Shown piece by piece: positions 1 to 6,058 of a DNA stretch of 7,034 nucleotides. The position numbers were made by a program, and so were the translations under genes. The notes under the pieces were generated by a model that made no database searches, was not told the DNA's origin, and saw nothing but the letters and a program-made list of their open reading frames with translations. Positions within the stretch are counted from its first letter, which is position 1. The number at the start of each line of letters is the position of its first letter. This stretch comes from Cyanobacteria bacterium UBA11370 (GTDB taxonomy: Bacteria > Cyanobacteriota > Cyanobacteriia > Cyanobacteriales > Coleofasciculaceae): positions 1-7,034 of the forward strand of contig DNGI01000016.1 of the NCBI GenBank assembly GCA_003486645.1. The letters are read 5' to 3'.

Positions 1-105
1 TTTAAATGCGTCTTAGCTTAGGGGGATGGGGGGATAGGGAGAAAGAAATGATGCATCCGTCAAAGTGACTGTGGCGGACTACTAGACAGAATTGGTATTG
101 TTATC

Positions 106-196
106 AGGACTTACGCACGAACCCAAAATATAGTTAGGGCGCATCGATATGCGCCCCTACTAATGGTGGTTAAATGACAATGCAAGTGTAAGTCCT
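106..196. mobile_element. Small MITE-like element with AGGACTTAC terminal inverted repeats
   Basis: The left end reads AGGACTTAC (106-114) and the right end GTAAGTCCT (188-196), a perfect 9-bp terminal inverted repeat enclosing about 91 bp with no ORF. Inside is a second inverted repeat: arms 133-144 and 149-160 match at 10 of 12 positions around a CGAT loop, with a perfect GGGCGCAT/ATGCGCCC core. AGGACTTAC-type ends and GGGCGC hairpins are, from general knowledge, common in dispersed cyanobacterial intergenic repeats; that link is recollection, not a search. No target-site duplication is obvious. It is too short to encode a transposase, so any movement would need one supplied in trans. It could equally be a decayed insertion-sequence remnant. 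Confidence 0.5.
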
Positions 197-230
197 AATT
201 ATGATGTCCAACTAATCACCTGTAATAAAA

Positions 231-271
231 TTTCTCCCTCTCTCCCTCTCTCCCTCTCTTCCTCTCCTCTC
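231..271. repeat. 41-nt polypyrimidine tract with TCTCCCTC octamer repeats
   Basis: Every base from 231 to 271 on the plus strand is C or T. It contains three exact tandem TCTCCCTC octamers (233-256), a variant TCTTCCTC (257-264) and a degenerate tail. It begins 13 bases beyond the nnr stop codon, so an nnr transcript would carry a pure purine 3' UTR here. Mirror-like purine/pyrimidine tracts can adopt triplex structures, but no function is shown. It is not a recognisable intrinsic terminator: there is no GC stem followed by a U run in the nnr direction. Confidence 0.75.
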
Positions 272-283
272 AATCTTTCACAG

Positions 284-1840
284 TTAGGAGAGCGATCGCA
301 CTACTGGGATTAAATATTGGGATAATGTCAAGGGATCTACTCCTAGTTCAGTTCGGTCTTGTGCGGCTAAAATTCCGGCTTGTGCGTGCCACCAAGCTGC
401 TGTGGCTACGATTAATTCTAGGGGTAATTCAGCCGTGGTTGACTGGGCAACTAAACCCCCTATAAGTCCAGTGAGTACGTCTCCGCTTCCCCCACGCGCC
501 AAGGCAGGCGTACTTTCAGGAATTAAGTAAATTGAACCATTAGGATGGGCGATCGCTGTTCTTGCTCCTTTTAATAATACAATGGTTCGACTAAGTTGAG
601 ATGCTTTGCGAACGGCTTTGATTCTATCTGGAAGTAACCCGGCTGAGTCGGGAAATAATCGCTTGAATTCACCGACATGAGGGGTTAAAACGGTAGGAGA
701 TTGACGTTTCAATAATGTGGGAATTGTTCTGAGTTCAGCTAGACTATTTAAACCATCGGCATCTAATATTAAAGGGCATTCCGCCCCAATGACTTCTTGG
801 ATGACTAATTTAGCATCTCGTGTCAAACCAGGGCCACAGGCGATCGCACTATAATTACTGAAATCAATAGTTTCTGGTAGATGAGCGATCGCACCTTCTT
901 CTGTTTCTGGACAACCAATAATTAGGGCTTCTGGTAATTGACTAATGAGTAGCGGTTTGAGAGAGTTTGGCACGGCGATCGAGAGCATTCCTACCCCACT
1001 TGCACGCGCCCCTAATCCCGTTAAAATTGCAGCACCGGAATACTGATGAGAACCGCAAATAAGTAGTAAATGACCCTGTTTATATTTATAGGTAACAACT
1101 GCACGAGGTAAGGGCAAATTATCTAAAACAATCCCTTTATTGATTCGCAGCATTCCGGCTGGTTTACCTAATATTGCCCAAATATCAATCAGCGGAATAC
1201 CAAAATCAATTAATTCTGCTTTTCCCATATACTCTAATGCTTGGTCTTGCAAAAAGGCTACCTTCCACAACCCCAAACACAAGGTATAAGTTGCTCGAAC
1301 TGCCGTTCCTAATACTTCTCCTGTATCCGTATGAATGCCTGAAGGAATATCAATACTAATAACAGGTTGCGACCACTGATTTAACTGATTAATGGCATTA
1401 GCAATAGTACCGGAGAGCGATCGCTCTAGCCCAAACCCAAATAACCCATCAATAATTAAATCACACTCTTGTAACGGTTCAATCTGTTCGTAAAACGGAA
1501 TACCCAAACTTGTCGCATAGTGAGCATGATTTGCGGTCAGTTCTTTGAGTTTAGTAATGGGGCGATAAATCCGAATATCGTAACCTTGCAGGTATAATTC
1601 TCGTGCGATGACTAAAGCATCACCGCCATTATGACCTGGCCCAACTAAGACTCCAATTCGCCTAGTTCCTGTCAGGGGATAAAGAGCGACAATACGATTA
1701 TAAACTAGCCCTGCAACCTTTTCCATCAATGCCGCAACGGGCATTCCCGCCTCGAAGATGCGCCCTTCAATTTCGCGCATTTGCTGGGCTGTAACGACGA
1801 CTTGTTCTATTTGTTCTCGGTGATTTTGAGGGTGTTTCAA
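284..1840 (-). CDS. nnr: Bifunctional NAD(P)H-hydrate epimerase / ADP-dependent NAD(P)H-hydrate dehydratase
   Basis: This cytosolic metabolite-repair enzyme handles NADHX and NADPHX, the hydrated, inactive forms of NADH and NADPH. The N-terminal YjeF_N domain (about residues 15-225) interconverts the R and S epimers. The C-terminal ribokinase-like domain (about 240-515) dehydrates the S form using ADP. Epimerase motifs are GPGHNGGDA (67-75), IIDGLFGFG with conserved Asp131, and SIDIPSG (162-168). Dehydratase motifs are CGPGLT (335-340), DADGLN (360-365), TPHVGE (386-391), LKG (423-425) and ARGGSGDVLTG (448-458) with the expected catalytic Asp454. The 518-aa length is normal for the fused bacterial form. 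The start is TTG at 1840, with AGGA 11 nt upstream; the only nearby in-frame ATG is residue 21, which would cut into the conserved VVTAQQM entry. His70 sits where many homologues have Asn (GPGNNGGDG). Transcription is divergent from the Uma2 gene at 2004. Assignment is very secure. Confidence 0.96.
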   Translation of the reverse strand: MKHPQNHREQIEQVVVTAQQMREIEGRIFEAGMPVAALMEKVAGLVYNRIVALYPLTGTRRIGVLVGPGHNGGDALVIARELYLQGYDIRIYRPITKLKELTANHAHYATSLGIPFYEQIEPLQECDLIIDGLFGFGLERSLSGTIANAINQLNQWSQPVISIDIPSGIHTDTGEVLGTAVRATYTLCLGLWKVAFLQDQALEYMGKAELIDFGIPLIDIWAILGKPAGMLRINKGIVLDNLPLPRAVVTYKYKQGHLLLICGSHQYSGAAILTGLGARASGVGMLSIAVPNSLKPLLISQLPEALIIGCPETEEGAIAHLPETIDFSNYSAIACGPGLTRDAKLVIQEVIGAECPLILDADGLNSLAELRTIPTLLKRQSPTVLTPHVGEFKRLFPDSAGLLPDRIKAVRKASQLSRTIVLLKGARTAIAHPNGSIYLIPESTPALARGGSGDVLTGLIGGLVAQSTTAELPLELIVATAAWWHAQAGILAAQDRTELGVDPLTLSQYLIPVVRSLS

Positions 1841-1952
1841 TGGCTTAATTTTCCTAAATTAATTCTGAATTTACAATTATTCTTTCAGTTTATATAAATC
1901 CAATAAATTATAAAATATTCTACTCCCTCTGCTTTATATCAACCACTCAAAT

Positions 1953-1958
1953 TATAAT
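1953..1958 (+). promoter_or_regulatory. Candidate -10 box (TATAAT) for the first Uma2 gene
   Basis: A perfect TATAAT lies in the AT-rich 163-bp divergent spacer, 45 nt upstream of the ATG at 2004, predicting a leader of roughly 39 nt. No good TTGACA-like -35 is present at 17-18 bp spacing. The overlapping ATTATAAT also reads TATAAT on the minus strand (1956-1951), and another minus-strand TATAAT lies at 1912-1907, either of which could serve nnr. The composition of the spacer makes chance matches likely. Confidence 0.35.
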
Positions 1959-2003
1959 GAGATAGAATTCATCTTGATAGTTATCCTCATATAGGAAACC
2001 TCT

Positions 2004-2666
2004 ATGGTCAGCACAGCTAGGGAAACACGCCATACTTCCAGAGAAACTCCCCTAGCAGAACAGCGGGTAATTTTTCACACTATCAGTTGGCAAGCTTACG
2101 AGCAAATTTTGGAAGCTTTGGGTGAGGATCGTTCAGCGCGACTCACCTATGACCGAGGCACTTTGGAGATTACAATGCCATTAGAAGAACATGAAAGTGC
2201 CAGGGAATTGATTGGACTATTTATCCGGATTTTAGTTGTGGAACTTGGTCTAAAAATCAAAACACTGGGTTCAACTACATTAAATCGTCCAGACTTAGAA
2301 AGAGGTGCAGCACCTGACAACTGTTACTATATCCAGAATCAAGCCAAAGTTGCTGGAAAAATAGTTAACCTCAATGAAGATCCGCCTCCCGACTTAATTG
2401 TAGAAGTGGATATCACTCATACTGACATCGATAAACTTAATTTTTATGCCAATATGGGTGTAGTAGAATTCTGGCGTTATAACGGTAAAGTGCTACGAAT
2501 TTATCAACTTCAAGATGAAAAGTACGTTGAGGTAGAAAATAGTCCAACATTCTCTTGGGTGATAAAAGATAGGCTTTACCAATTTCTGGAAGATTGCCAA
2601 ACTGATGAAGTTCAAGCTGAGAAATCTTTCCGCGCTTGGGTACAAACAAAAATACAGAACACATAA
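2004..2666 (+). CDS. Uma2 family (DUF820) putative PD-(D/E)XK endonuclease
   Basis: This is a soluble 220-aa member of the Uma2/DUF820 family, which has a restriction-endonuclease-like PD-(D/E)XK fold; physiological targets are not established. The family pattern is visible: an early substrate-pocket region (TYDRGTLEITMPLEEHE, 48-64), Pro104-Asp105, then PPPDLIVEVD (127-136) with acidic Asp130, Glu134 and Asp136, Lys144, and the closing KLNFYANMGVVEFWRY signature (144-159). Compared with the second Uma2 gene in this window it has a longer N-terminus of about 20 polar residues and a C-terminal charged tail. A good ribosome binding site, AGGA at 1993-1996, lies 7 nt from the ATG and supports this start. 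The gene is followed by a 131-bp gap to the permease, so co-transcription is uncertain. Family assignment is confident; nuclease activity is inferred from the family only. Confidence 0.88.
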   Translation: MVSTARETRHTSRETPLAEQRVIFHTISWQAYEQILEALGEDRSARLTYDRGTLEITMPLEEHESARELIGLFIRILVVELGLKIKTLGSTTLNRPDLERGAAPDNCYYIQNQAKVAGKIVNLNEDPPPDLIVEVDITHTDIDKLNFYANMGVVEFWRYNGKVLRIYQLQDEKYVEVENSPTFSWVIKDRLYQFLEDCQTDEVQAEKSFRAWVQTKIQNT

Positions 2667-2738
2667 CTTACATTCAATAATACCAAATAGGGAGTGCGCT
2701 CTAGGCTAACCTTAACAATACAGTTTTATTCTCAGAAC

Positions 2739-2747
2739 TGCTAAAAT
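2739..2747 (+). promoter_or_regulatory. Candidate extended -10 promoter (TGCTAAAAT) for the permease gene
   Basis: TGCTAAAAT matches the extended -10 form TGnTANNNT and lies 50 nt upstream of the ATG at 2798. There is no convincing -35 hexamer at standard spacing, which extended -10 promoters can tolerate. It would allow the permease and TIGR03943 pair to be transcribed independently of the upstream Uma2 gene. This is a pattern match only. Confidence 0.35.
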
Positions 2748-2797
2748 AGCCCTTGCTAGAGTATTGATCCCCACCCACCTCCTCGATCGCCAAACCC

Positions 2798-3874
2798 ATG
2801 AATCAGCTAAACAATGCCTTTACCCTTTTCTTGAGTTTGCTGGTTGAGGCAATGCCTTTTTTACTCCTGGGAGTTTTGCTCTCTAGCTTGTTGCTGTTGT
2901 TTATTGACGAACGAACTCTCGTTAATATTATGCCTCGTAATCCGTTATTAGGGGCAATTGTGGGTAGTTGTGTGGGCTTTTTATTTCCAGTGTGTGAGTG
3001 TGGAAATGTGCCAGTGGCAAGGCGTTTATTGCTTCAGGGTGTACCCGCGCCCGTAGCTATTGGATTTTTATTAGCCGCGCCAACCATTAATCCAATTGTA
3101 ATCTTATCCACTTACATAGCCTTTCGATATCAACCCGAAGTTGTACCATTAGGAATACCGGGAATTGCTGTATTTCCCCTACCACAAATCCTAGTGCTGC
3201 GAATATTATTTTCTTTAGGAATAGCAATTTTTATAGCCTGTATCTTTGGGGTTCAAGCAGACTTACGCCCACTCTTGCAACCCACAGTAACACGCTCAAT
3301 GGTACGGTCGGGACATTCGATGAAAGACACTCCAAATCAGGACGAAGAGAAACCCATTCTCTTGCAATCTGGCTCATTTTTACTCGGTAAACCCGGAGAA
3401 ACGTTGCGGATGGATGCGACGGTTTTACAGGCATCTTTAGCCGCTTCTAAACCCACTAAACCGTTGCCTGATAAATTACGTTTATTTTTAGATAATACAG
3501 TCCAAGAGTTACGAGAATTAGGCGCTGTTTTAATTATCGGAAGTGCGATCGCCGCCATCGTTCAAGTCGCCGTCCCTCGTGAGATTATCCTGAGTTTAGG
3601 TTCAGGACCAGTCACTTCAATTCTGGCTATGATGCTATTAGCAGCAGTAGTATCTATTTGTTCAACTGTAGATTCATTTTTTGCTCTGGCTTTTGCTTCA
3701 ACATTTACCAGTGGGGCATTATTAGCCTTTCTCGTGTTTGGTCCAATGATTGATATCAAAGCAATTGGTTTGATGTTATCAGTATTTAAAACTAGAGCGA
3801 TTGTTTATATGTTTGTTTTGGCAGGACAATTGACATTTTTACTAACATTATTGGTTAATTTATATCTTAGTTAA
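2798..3874 (+). CDS. ArsP_1/DUF318-type permease (YraQ/YcgR-like)
   Basis: This is an integral inner-membrane protein of 358 aa with about eight hydrophobic segments (roughly 8-35, 49-64, 84-108, 131-152, 240-259, 272-288, 295-316, 333-355). A long polar cytoplasmic or loop region (about 153-235) separates two halves. The family hallmark PVCECGNVPVARR (64-76) is followed by the helix ending AAPTINPI (93-100). The second half carries a related ICSTVDSFFALAF (287-299) and FGPMIDIKAIGLM (314-326). Some relatives export organoarsenicals or have been linked to metal or thiol chemistry, but substrate cannot be read from this sequence. The next gene, TIGR03943, is the recurrent partner of this family, so the two probably form a complex. 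No Shine-Dalgarno sequence precedes the ATG; no better in-frame start exists before the first membrane segment. Family assignment is secure, transport substrate unknown. Confidence 0.92.
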   Translation: MNQLNNAFTLFLSLLVEAMPFLLLGVLLSSLLLLFIDERTLVNIMPRNPLLGAIVGSCVGFLFPVCECGNVPVARRLLLQGVPAPVAIGFLLAAPTINPIVILSTYIAFRYQPEVVPLGIPGIAVFPLPQILVLRILFSLGIAIFIACIFGVQADLRPLLQPTVTRSMVRSGHSMKDTPNQDEEKPILLQSGSFLLGKPGETLRMDATVLQASLAASKPTKPLPDKLRLFLDNTVQELRELGAVLIIGSAIAAIVQVAVPREIILSLGSGPVTSILAMMLLAAVVSICSTVDSFFALAFASTFTSGALLAFLVFGPMIDIKAIGLMLSVFKTRAIVYMFVLAGQLTFLLTLLVNLYLS

Positions 3875-3876
3875 TT

Positions 3877-3918
3877 GTTGTTTGTTGTTTGTTGTTCGTT
3901 GTTTGTTGTTTGTTGTTT
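3877..3918 (+). repeat. Six tandem GTTGTTT heptamers (left arm of inverted array)
   Basis: Six in-phase 7-bp units begin 3 bases after the permease stop codon: five are GTTGTTT and the third is GTTGTTC. The block belongs to the short tandemly repeated repetitive (STRR) heptamer type known from cyanobacteria. It is the complement of copies 11-16 of the array at 3991-4116 and keeps the same position for the G/C variant copy, so the two arrays are inverted relatives rather than independent low-complexity tracts. A period of 7 does not preserve reading frame, so this is non-coding. Confidence 0.9.
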
Positions 3919-3920
3919 TT

Positions 3921-3990
3921 CGACCAACCCCTAAAGAAAATAGAGAGCGAGGAATGGGGACACGCAGACGAGGTGAGTGGGCGAGAGAAC
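3921..3990. other. Unique spacer between the two heptamer arrays
   Basis: About 70 bp of non-repetitive sequence separates the arrays. It contains GGGGACACGCAGACG (3956-3970) and other purine-rich stretches resembling GGGGACACG-type spacer sequence often seen in cyanobacterial intergenic DNA; that resemblance is from memory. No ORF, RNA gene or terminator was recognised in it. Confidence 0.4.
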
Positions 3991-4116
3991 AAACAACCAA
4001 TAAACAACAACCAATAACCAATAACCAATAACCAACAACCAATAACCAATAACCAATAACAAACAACAAACAACCAACAACGAACAACAAACAACCAACA
4101 ACCAACAACCAACAAC
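3991..4116 (+). repeat. Eighteen uninterrupted NAAYAAC heptamers (right arm array)
   Basis: Eighteen consecutive 7-bp units with no insertion or deletion: CAATAAC six times, CAACAAC six times, AAACAAC four times, GAACAAC once and CAATAAA once. Copies 3-6 (4005-4032) and 7-10 (4033-4060) are an exact 28-bp duplication, CAACAAC followed by three CAATAAC. The whole 126-bp tract contains a single G on the plus strand (4082). It ends 7 nt before the ATG of the TIGR03943 gene and therefore makes up almost all of that gene's leader. Antisense reading frames run through the repeat only because it lacks stop codons there. Confidence 0.92.
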
Positions 4117-4123
4117 CACCCCT

Positions 4124-4933
4124 ATGAGTACAACCCAAAATTTAGATCCTTCCCGAAGAAAACCACCCTCCATTCCCACCCTTTTCCTACCCTTATTGGA
4201 TATATTAGCCCTTGGTTTATGGGGAATACTGCTAATAAAATACTGGGTAACAGGCCAACTCAATTTACTGATTCACCCGAATTATTTTTTGCTAGTTATG
4301 GGGACTGGCATAGTTTTATTAGTGCTAGCAGGAATTAGAGCATTTCAGCTATTCAATCAGTTGCGTCCGCGCAGAGCAAAAAATAGAATAATCCTACCAA
4401 TGGGTCAACATATTAGCTGGTTTCCCCCCGGTTGGAGTAGCGGTTTGCTAGTCGCTACAGCGATTGTAGGATTAATTATTGAACCCAAAGTATTTACTAG
4501 TCAAACAGCAATTCAGCGAGGCGTAACCGAGACATTGACCGCAACCAGAGCGCAAGTTCAGTCTTTTCGTAGTAAAACTAAACCAGAGGAGCGATCACTA
4601 ATTGAATGGATACGAACGCTCAATGTTTACCCTGAACCTGACGCTTATACAGGTCAAAAAGTCAAGGTACAAGGTTTTGTCGTTTATCCCCCTAATTTGT
4701 CCTCTGAATATTTGTTAATTACTCGCTTTGTAATTACTTGTTGTGCCGCTGATGCTTATCCAGTTAGCTTACCTGTTAAACTTAAGGAAAGTCGAGAGAC
4801 ATATAAACCGGACACCTGGCTAGAAATTCAAGGTCAGATGATTACTGAAACTCTAAATAACAAACGTCAGTTAACAATTGAGGCAAATTCAATTAAGAAA
4901 ATCCCTGAACCTGCCAATCCTTACTATTACTAG
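4124..4933 (+). CDS. TIGR03943/DUF1980 putative permease subunit (YcgQ-like)
   Basis: This 269-aa membrane-anchored protein is predicted to partner the upstream ArsP_1-type permease. The N-terminus holds two hydrophobic segments (about 19-40 and 52-74), the second entered by the conserved His51-Pro52 of the family, and a third at about 105-120. The soluble remainder (about 125-269) contains GQKVKVQGFVV (177-187), then RFVITCCAADAYPV (201-214) with adjacent Cys206-Cys207 and Asp210, then WLEIQGQM (232-239) and a final beta-rich stretch; this is the characteristic C-terminal signature. The vicinal cysteines and the membrane histidine are plausible metal or redox ligands, which is inference. The ATG follows the heptamer array directly and has no Shine-Dalgarno sequence; it is retained because it leaves a normal 18-residue leader before the first membrane segment. 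The 249-bp gap from the permease is unusually long for such a pair. Confidence 0.9.
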   Translation: MSTTQNLDPSRRKPPSIPTLFLPLLDILALGLWGILLIKYWVTGQLNLLIHPNYFLLVMGTGIVLLVLAGIRAFQLFNQLRPRRAKNRIILPMGQHISWFPPGWSSGLLVATAIVGLIIEPKVFTSQTAIQRGVTETLTATRAQVQSFRSKTKPEERSLIEWIRTLNVYPEPDAYTGQKVKVQGFVVYPPNLSSEYLLITRFVITCCAADAYPVSLPVKLKESRETYKPDTWLEIQGQMITETLNNKRQLTIEANSIKKIPEPANPYYY

Positions 4934-4940
4934 CGCTAGT
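4929..4940. other. 12-bp perfect palindrome over the TIGR03943 stop codon
   Basis: ACTAGCGCTAGT is a perfect palindrome that includes the TAG stop (4931-4933). As RNA it has no room for a proper loop, and no U tract follows, so it is a poor terminator. It could be a protein-binding site or coincidence. Confidence 0.4.
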
Positions 4941-4944
4941 TAGA

Positions 4945-4981
4945 GGATAATACAAAAATAAATAGCATAACTTTATTATCC
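4945..4981. promoter_or_regulatory. 8-bp inverted repeat GGATAATA / TATTATCC upstream of mtnP
   Basis: GGATAATA (4945-4952) and TATTATCC (4974-4981) are exact inverse complements separated by 21 nt. The half-sites are about 29 bp apart centre to centre, close to three helical turns, compatible with a dimeric regulator binding both. It may instead be a weak hairpin between TIGR03943 and mtnP. No known operator consensus was matched. Confidence 0.3.
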
Positions 4982-5070
4982 CATCACTATGAAAGAGTTT
5001 GAATTACAGGGATTCAACATTAACTAATGACTAGCGATCGCAACTAGAGTAAACCTGCTTTCACTCACTA

Positions 5071-5076
5071 TATAAT
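5071..5076 (+). promoter_or_regulatory. Candidate -10 box (TATAAT) for mtnP
   Basis: A perfect TATAAT sits 91 nt upstream of the mtnP ATG, flanked by TCACT (5061-5065) and AGTGA (5082-5086), a 5-bp inverted repeat. No convincing -35 hexamer lies at 17 bp. A weaker alternative, TAAAAT, is at 5126-5131. The 234-bp gap before mtnP makes a separate promoter likely, but this exact position is only a pattern match. Confidence 0.4.
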
Positions 5077-5167
5077 TTAGCAGTGATAGCCAAGAAAAAT
5101 TACACTCTATCCCGACACTAACGGTTAAAATAAATTAGCATACCCGTAGGAACAGAAATTAACAAAA

Positions 5168-6040
5168 ATGATTCAGGCAAAAACTGGCATTATTGGCGGT
5201 AGCGGACTTTACAAAATGGACGCTCTTAAAGATGTGGAAGAGGTGCAAATTAACACACCCTTTGGTGCGCCATCGGATGCTTTAATTGTGGGAAAATTAG
5301 AGGGCACATCGGTAGCATTTCTTGCTCGTCATGGTCGAAATCATACACTTTTGCCCTCTGAATTACCGTTCAGAGCGAATATTTATGCCATGAAACAGTT
5401 AGGGGTTGAATATCTAATTTCTGCCTCAGCCGTAGGTTCTCTTAAGGAAGAGGTTAAACCTTTAGATATGGTAATTCCCGATCAATTTATTGATCGTACA
5501 AAGAACCGAATTTCTACCTTTTTTGGTGATGGAATTGTTGCTCACATTGCCTTTGCTGATCCGGTATGTAAGCAATTAGCAGAAATTTTAGCAGATGCGG
5601 TTGCCAGTCTGGAATTACCCGATGTGGTACTCCATCGCGGTGGTACTTATGTCTGTATGGAAGGTCCCGCTTTTTCAACTAAAGCAGAATCCCATCTTTA
5701 TCGGAGTTGGGGAGCAACTGTAATCGGAATGACCAATTTACCAGAAGCGAAATTGGCACGGGAAGCCGAAATTGCCTATGCGACTTTAGCCTTAGCAACA
5801 GATTATGATTGTTGGCATCCTGACCATGATAGCGTAACCGTAGAAATGGTAATTGGGAATTTACAACGTAATGCTACAAATGCTCAAAAAGTAATTCAAG
5901 AAACCGTGCGACGTTTGAGTGAAAATCCACCTGTTTCAGAGGCACATTCAGCACTAAAATATGCAATTTTGACCCCATTAGATAAGGTTCCAGCCACAAC
6001 AAAAGAGAAGTTAGAGTTGCTGTTAAAGAAGTATTTGTAA
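5168..6040 (+). CDS. mtnP: S-methyl-5'-thioadenosine phosphorylase
   Basis: This cytosolic enzyme cleaves 5'-methylthioadenosine, a by-product of polyamine synthesis and other S-adenosylmethionine reactions, with phosphate to give adenine and 5-methylthioribose-1-phosphate, feeding methionine salvage. The 290-aa protein shows the whole PNP/MTAP type II fold: GIIGGSGLY (7-15), phosphate-binding LARHGRNH (52-59), SASAVGSL (85-92), [15 protein letters not shown] (161-175), [16 protein letters not shown] (186-201) and ATDYDCWH (210-217). The Asp212/Asp214 pair in TDYD is the adenine-recognising feature that separates MTAP from purine nucleoside phosphorylases using Asn there, so MTA is the expected substrate. 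The ATG at 5168 fits the family N-terminus exactly; an AGGA lies upstream (5148-5151) but at 16 nt is too far to be an ideal ribosome binding site. No other methionine-salvage gene is in the window. The Uma2 gene 18 nt downstream is likely co-transcribed. Confidence 0.96.
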   Translation: MIQAKTGIIGGSGLYKMDALKDVEEVQINTPFGAPSDALIVGKLEGTSVAFLARHGRNHTLLPSELPFRANIYAMKQLGVEYLISASAVGSLKEEVKPLDMVIPDQFIDRTKNRISTFFGDGIVAHIAFADPVCKQLAEILADAVASLELPDVVLHRGGTYVCMEGPAFSTKAESHLYRSWGATVIGMTNLPEAKLAREAEIAYATLALATDYDCWHPDHDSVTVEMVIGNLQRNATNAQKVIQETVRRLSENPPVSEAHSALKYAILTPLDKVPATTKEKLELLLKKYL

Positions 6041-6058
6041 TTTGAGGAGTTTAGAGAA

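Larger units (their letters stand above)
3875..4104 (+). repeat. 46-bp imperfect inverted repeat between permease and partner gene
   Basis: Bases 3875-3920 are complementary to 4059-4104 at 42 of 46 positions by hand alignment, with a 138-nt intervening segment (3921-4058). The single GTTGTTC variant pairs exactly with the single GAACAAC variant. In a read-through transcript the left arm (U/G-rich) could pair with the right arm (A/C-rich) just upstream of the TIGR03943 start. The stem is mostly A-U and the loop is long, so stability is moderate. There is no GC-rich stem with a U run, so it is not a standard terminator. Confidence 0.75.

Noticed and set aside
20..48. G-rich run that could suggest a G-quadruplex
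   Set aside because: Only three separated G runs of at least three are present, so a standard four-run motif is not met.
50..85. Short open frame ending in a TAG at about 83-85, possible relic of a gene end
   Set aside because: The frame is interrupted by another stop within about 16 codons upstream, and no protein motif is visible.
1174..1359. 61-aa plus-strand ORF within nnr
   Set aside because: It lies antisense to a conserved part of nnr, and no homology or start signal was seen.
2437..2664. Minus-strand ORF within the first Uma2 gene
   Set aside because: It is fully antisense to a gene with recognisable family motifs and is explained as a frame shadow.
2776..2783. CACCTCCT upstream of the permease, identical to the 16S rRNA anti-Shine-Dalgarno core
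   Set aside because: An 8-mer match in a C-rich stretch is likely chance, and the flanking sequence does not continue the 16S 3' end.
3231..3759. Three minus-strand ORFs inside the permease gene
   Set aside because: All are antisense to the permease, whose membrane motifs are unmistakable.
3991..4116. CRISPR array
   Set aside because: The units are 7 bp with no unique spacers between repeats, and no cas genes are nearby; this is a simple tandem heptamer array.
3860..4263. Three overlapping antisense ORFs encoding WLLVVGCW-like repetitive hydrophobic proteins
   Set aside because: They are the heptamer array read antisense. A 7-bp period cycles through all three frames, so every frame shows similar repetitive peptides; there is no ribosome binding site or family resemblance.
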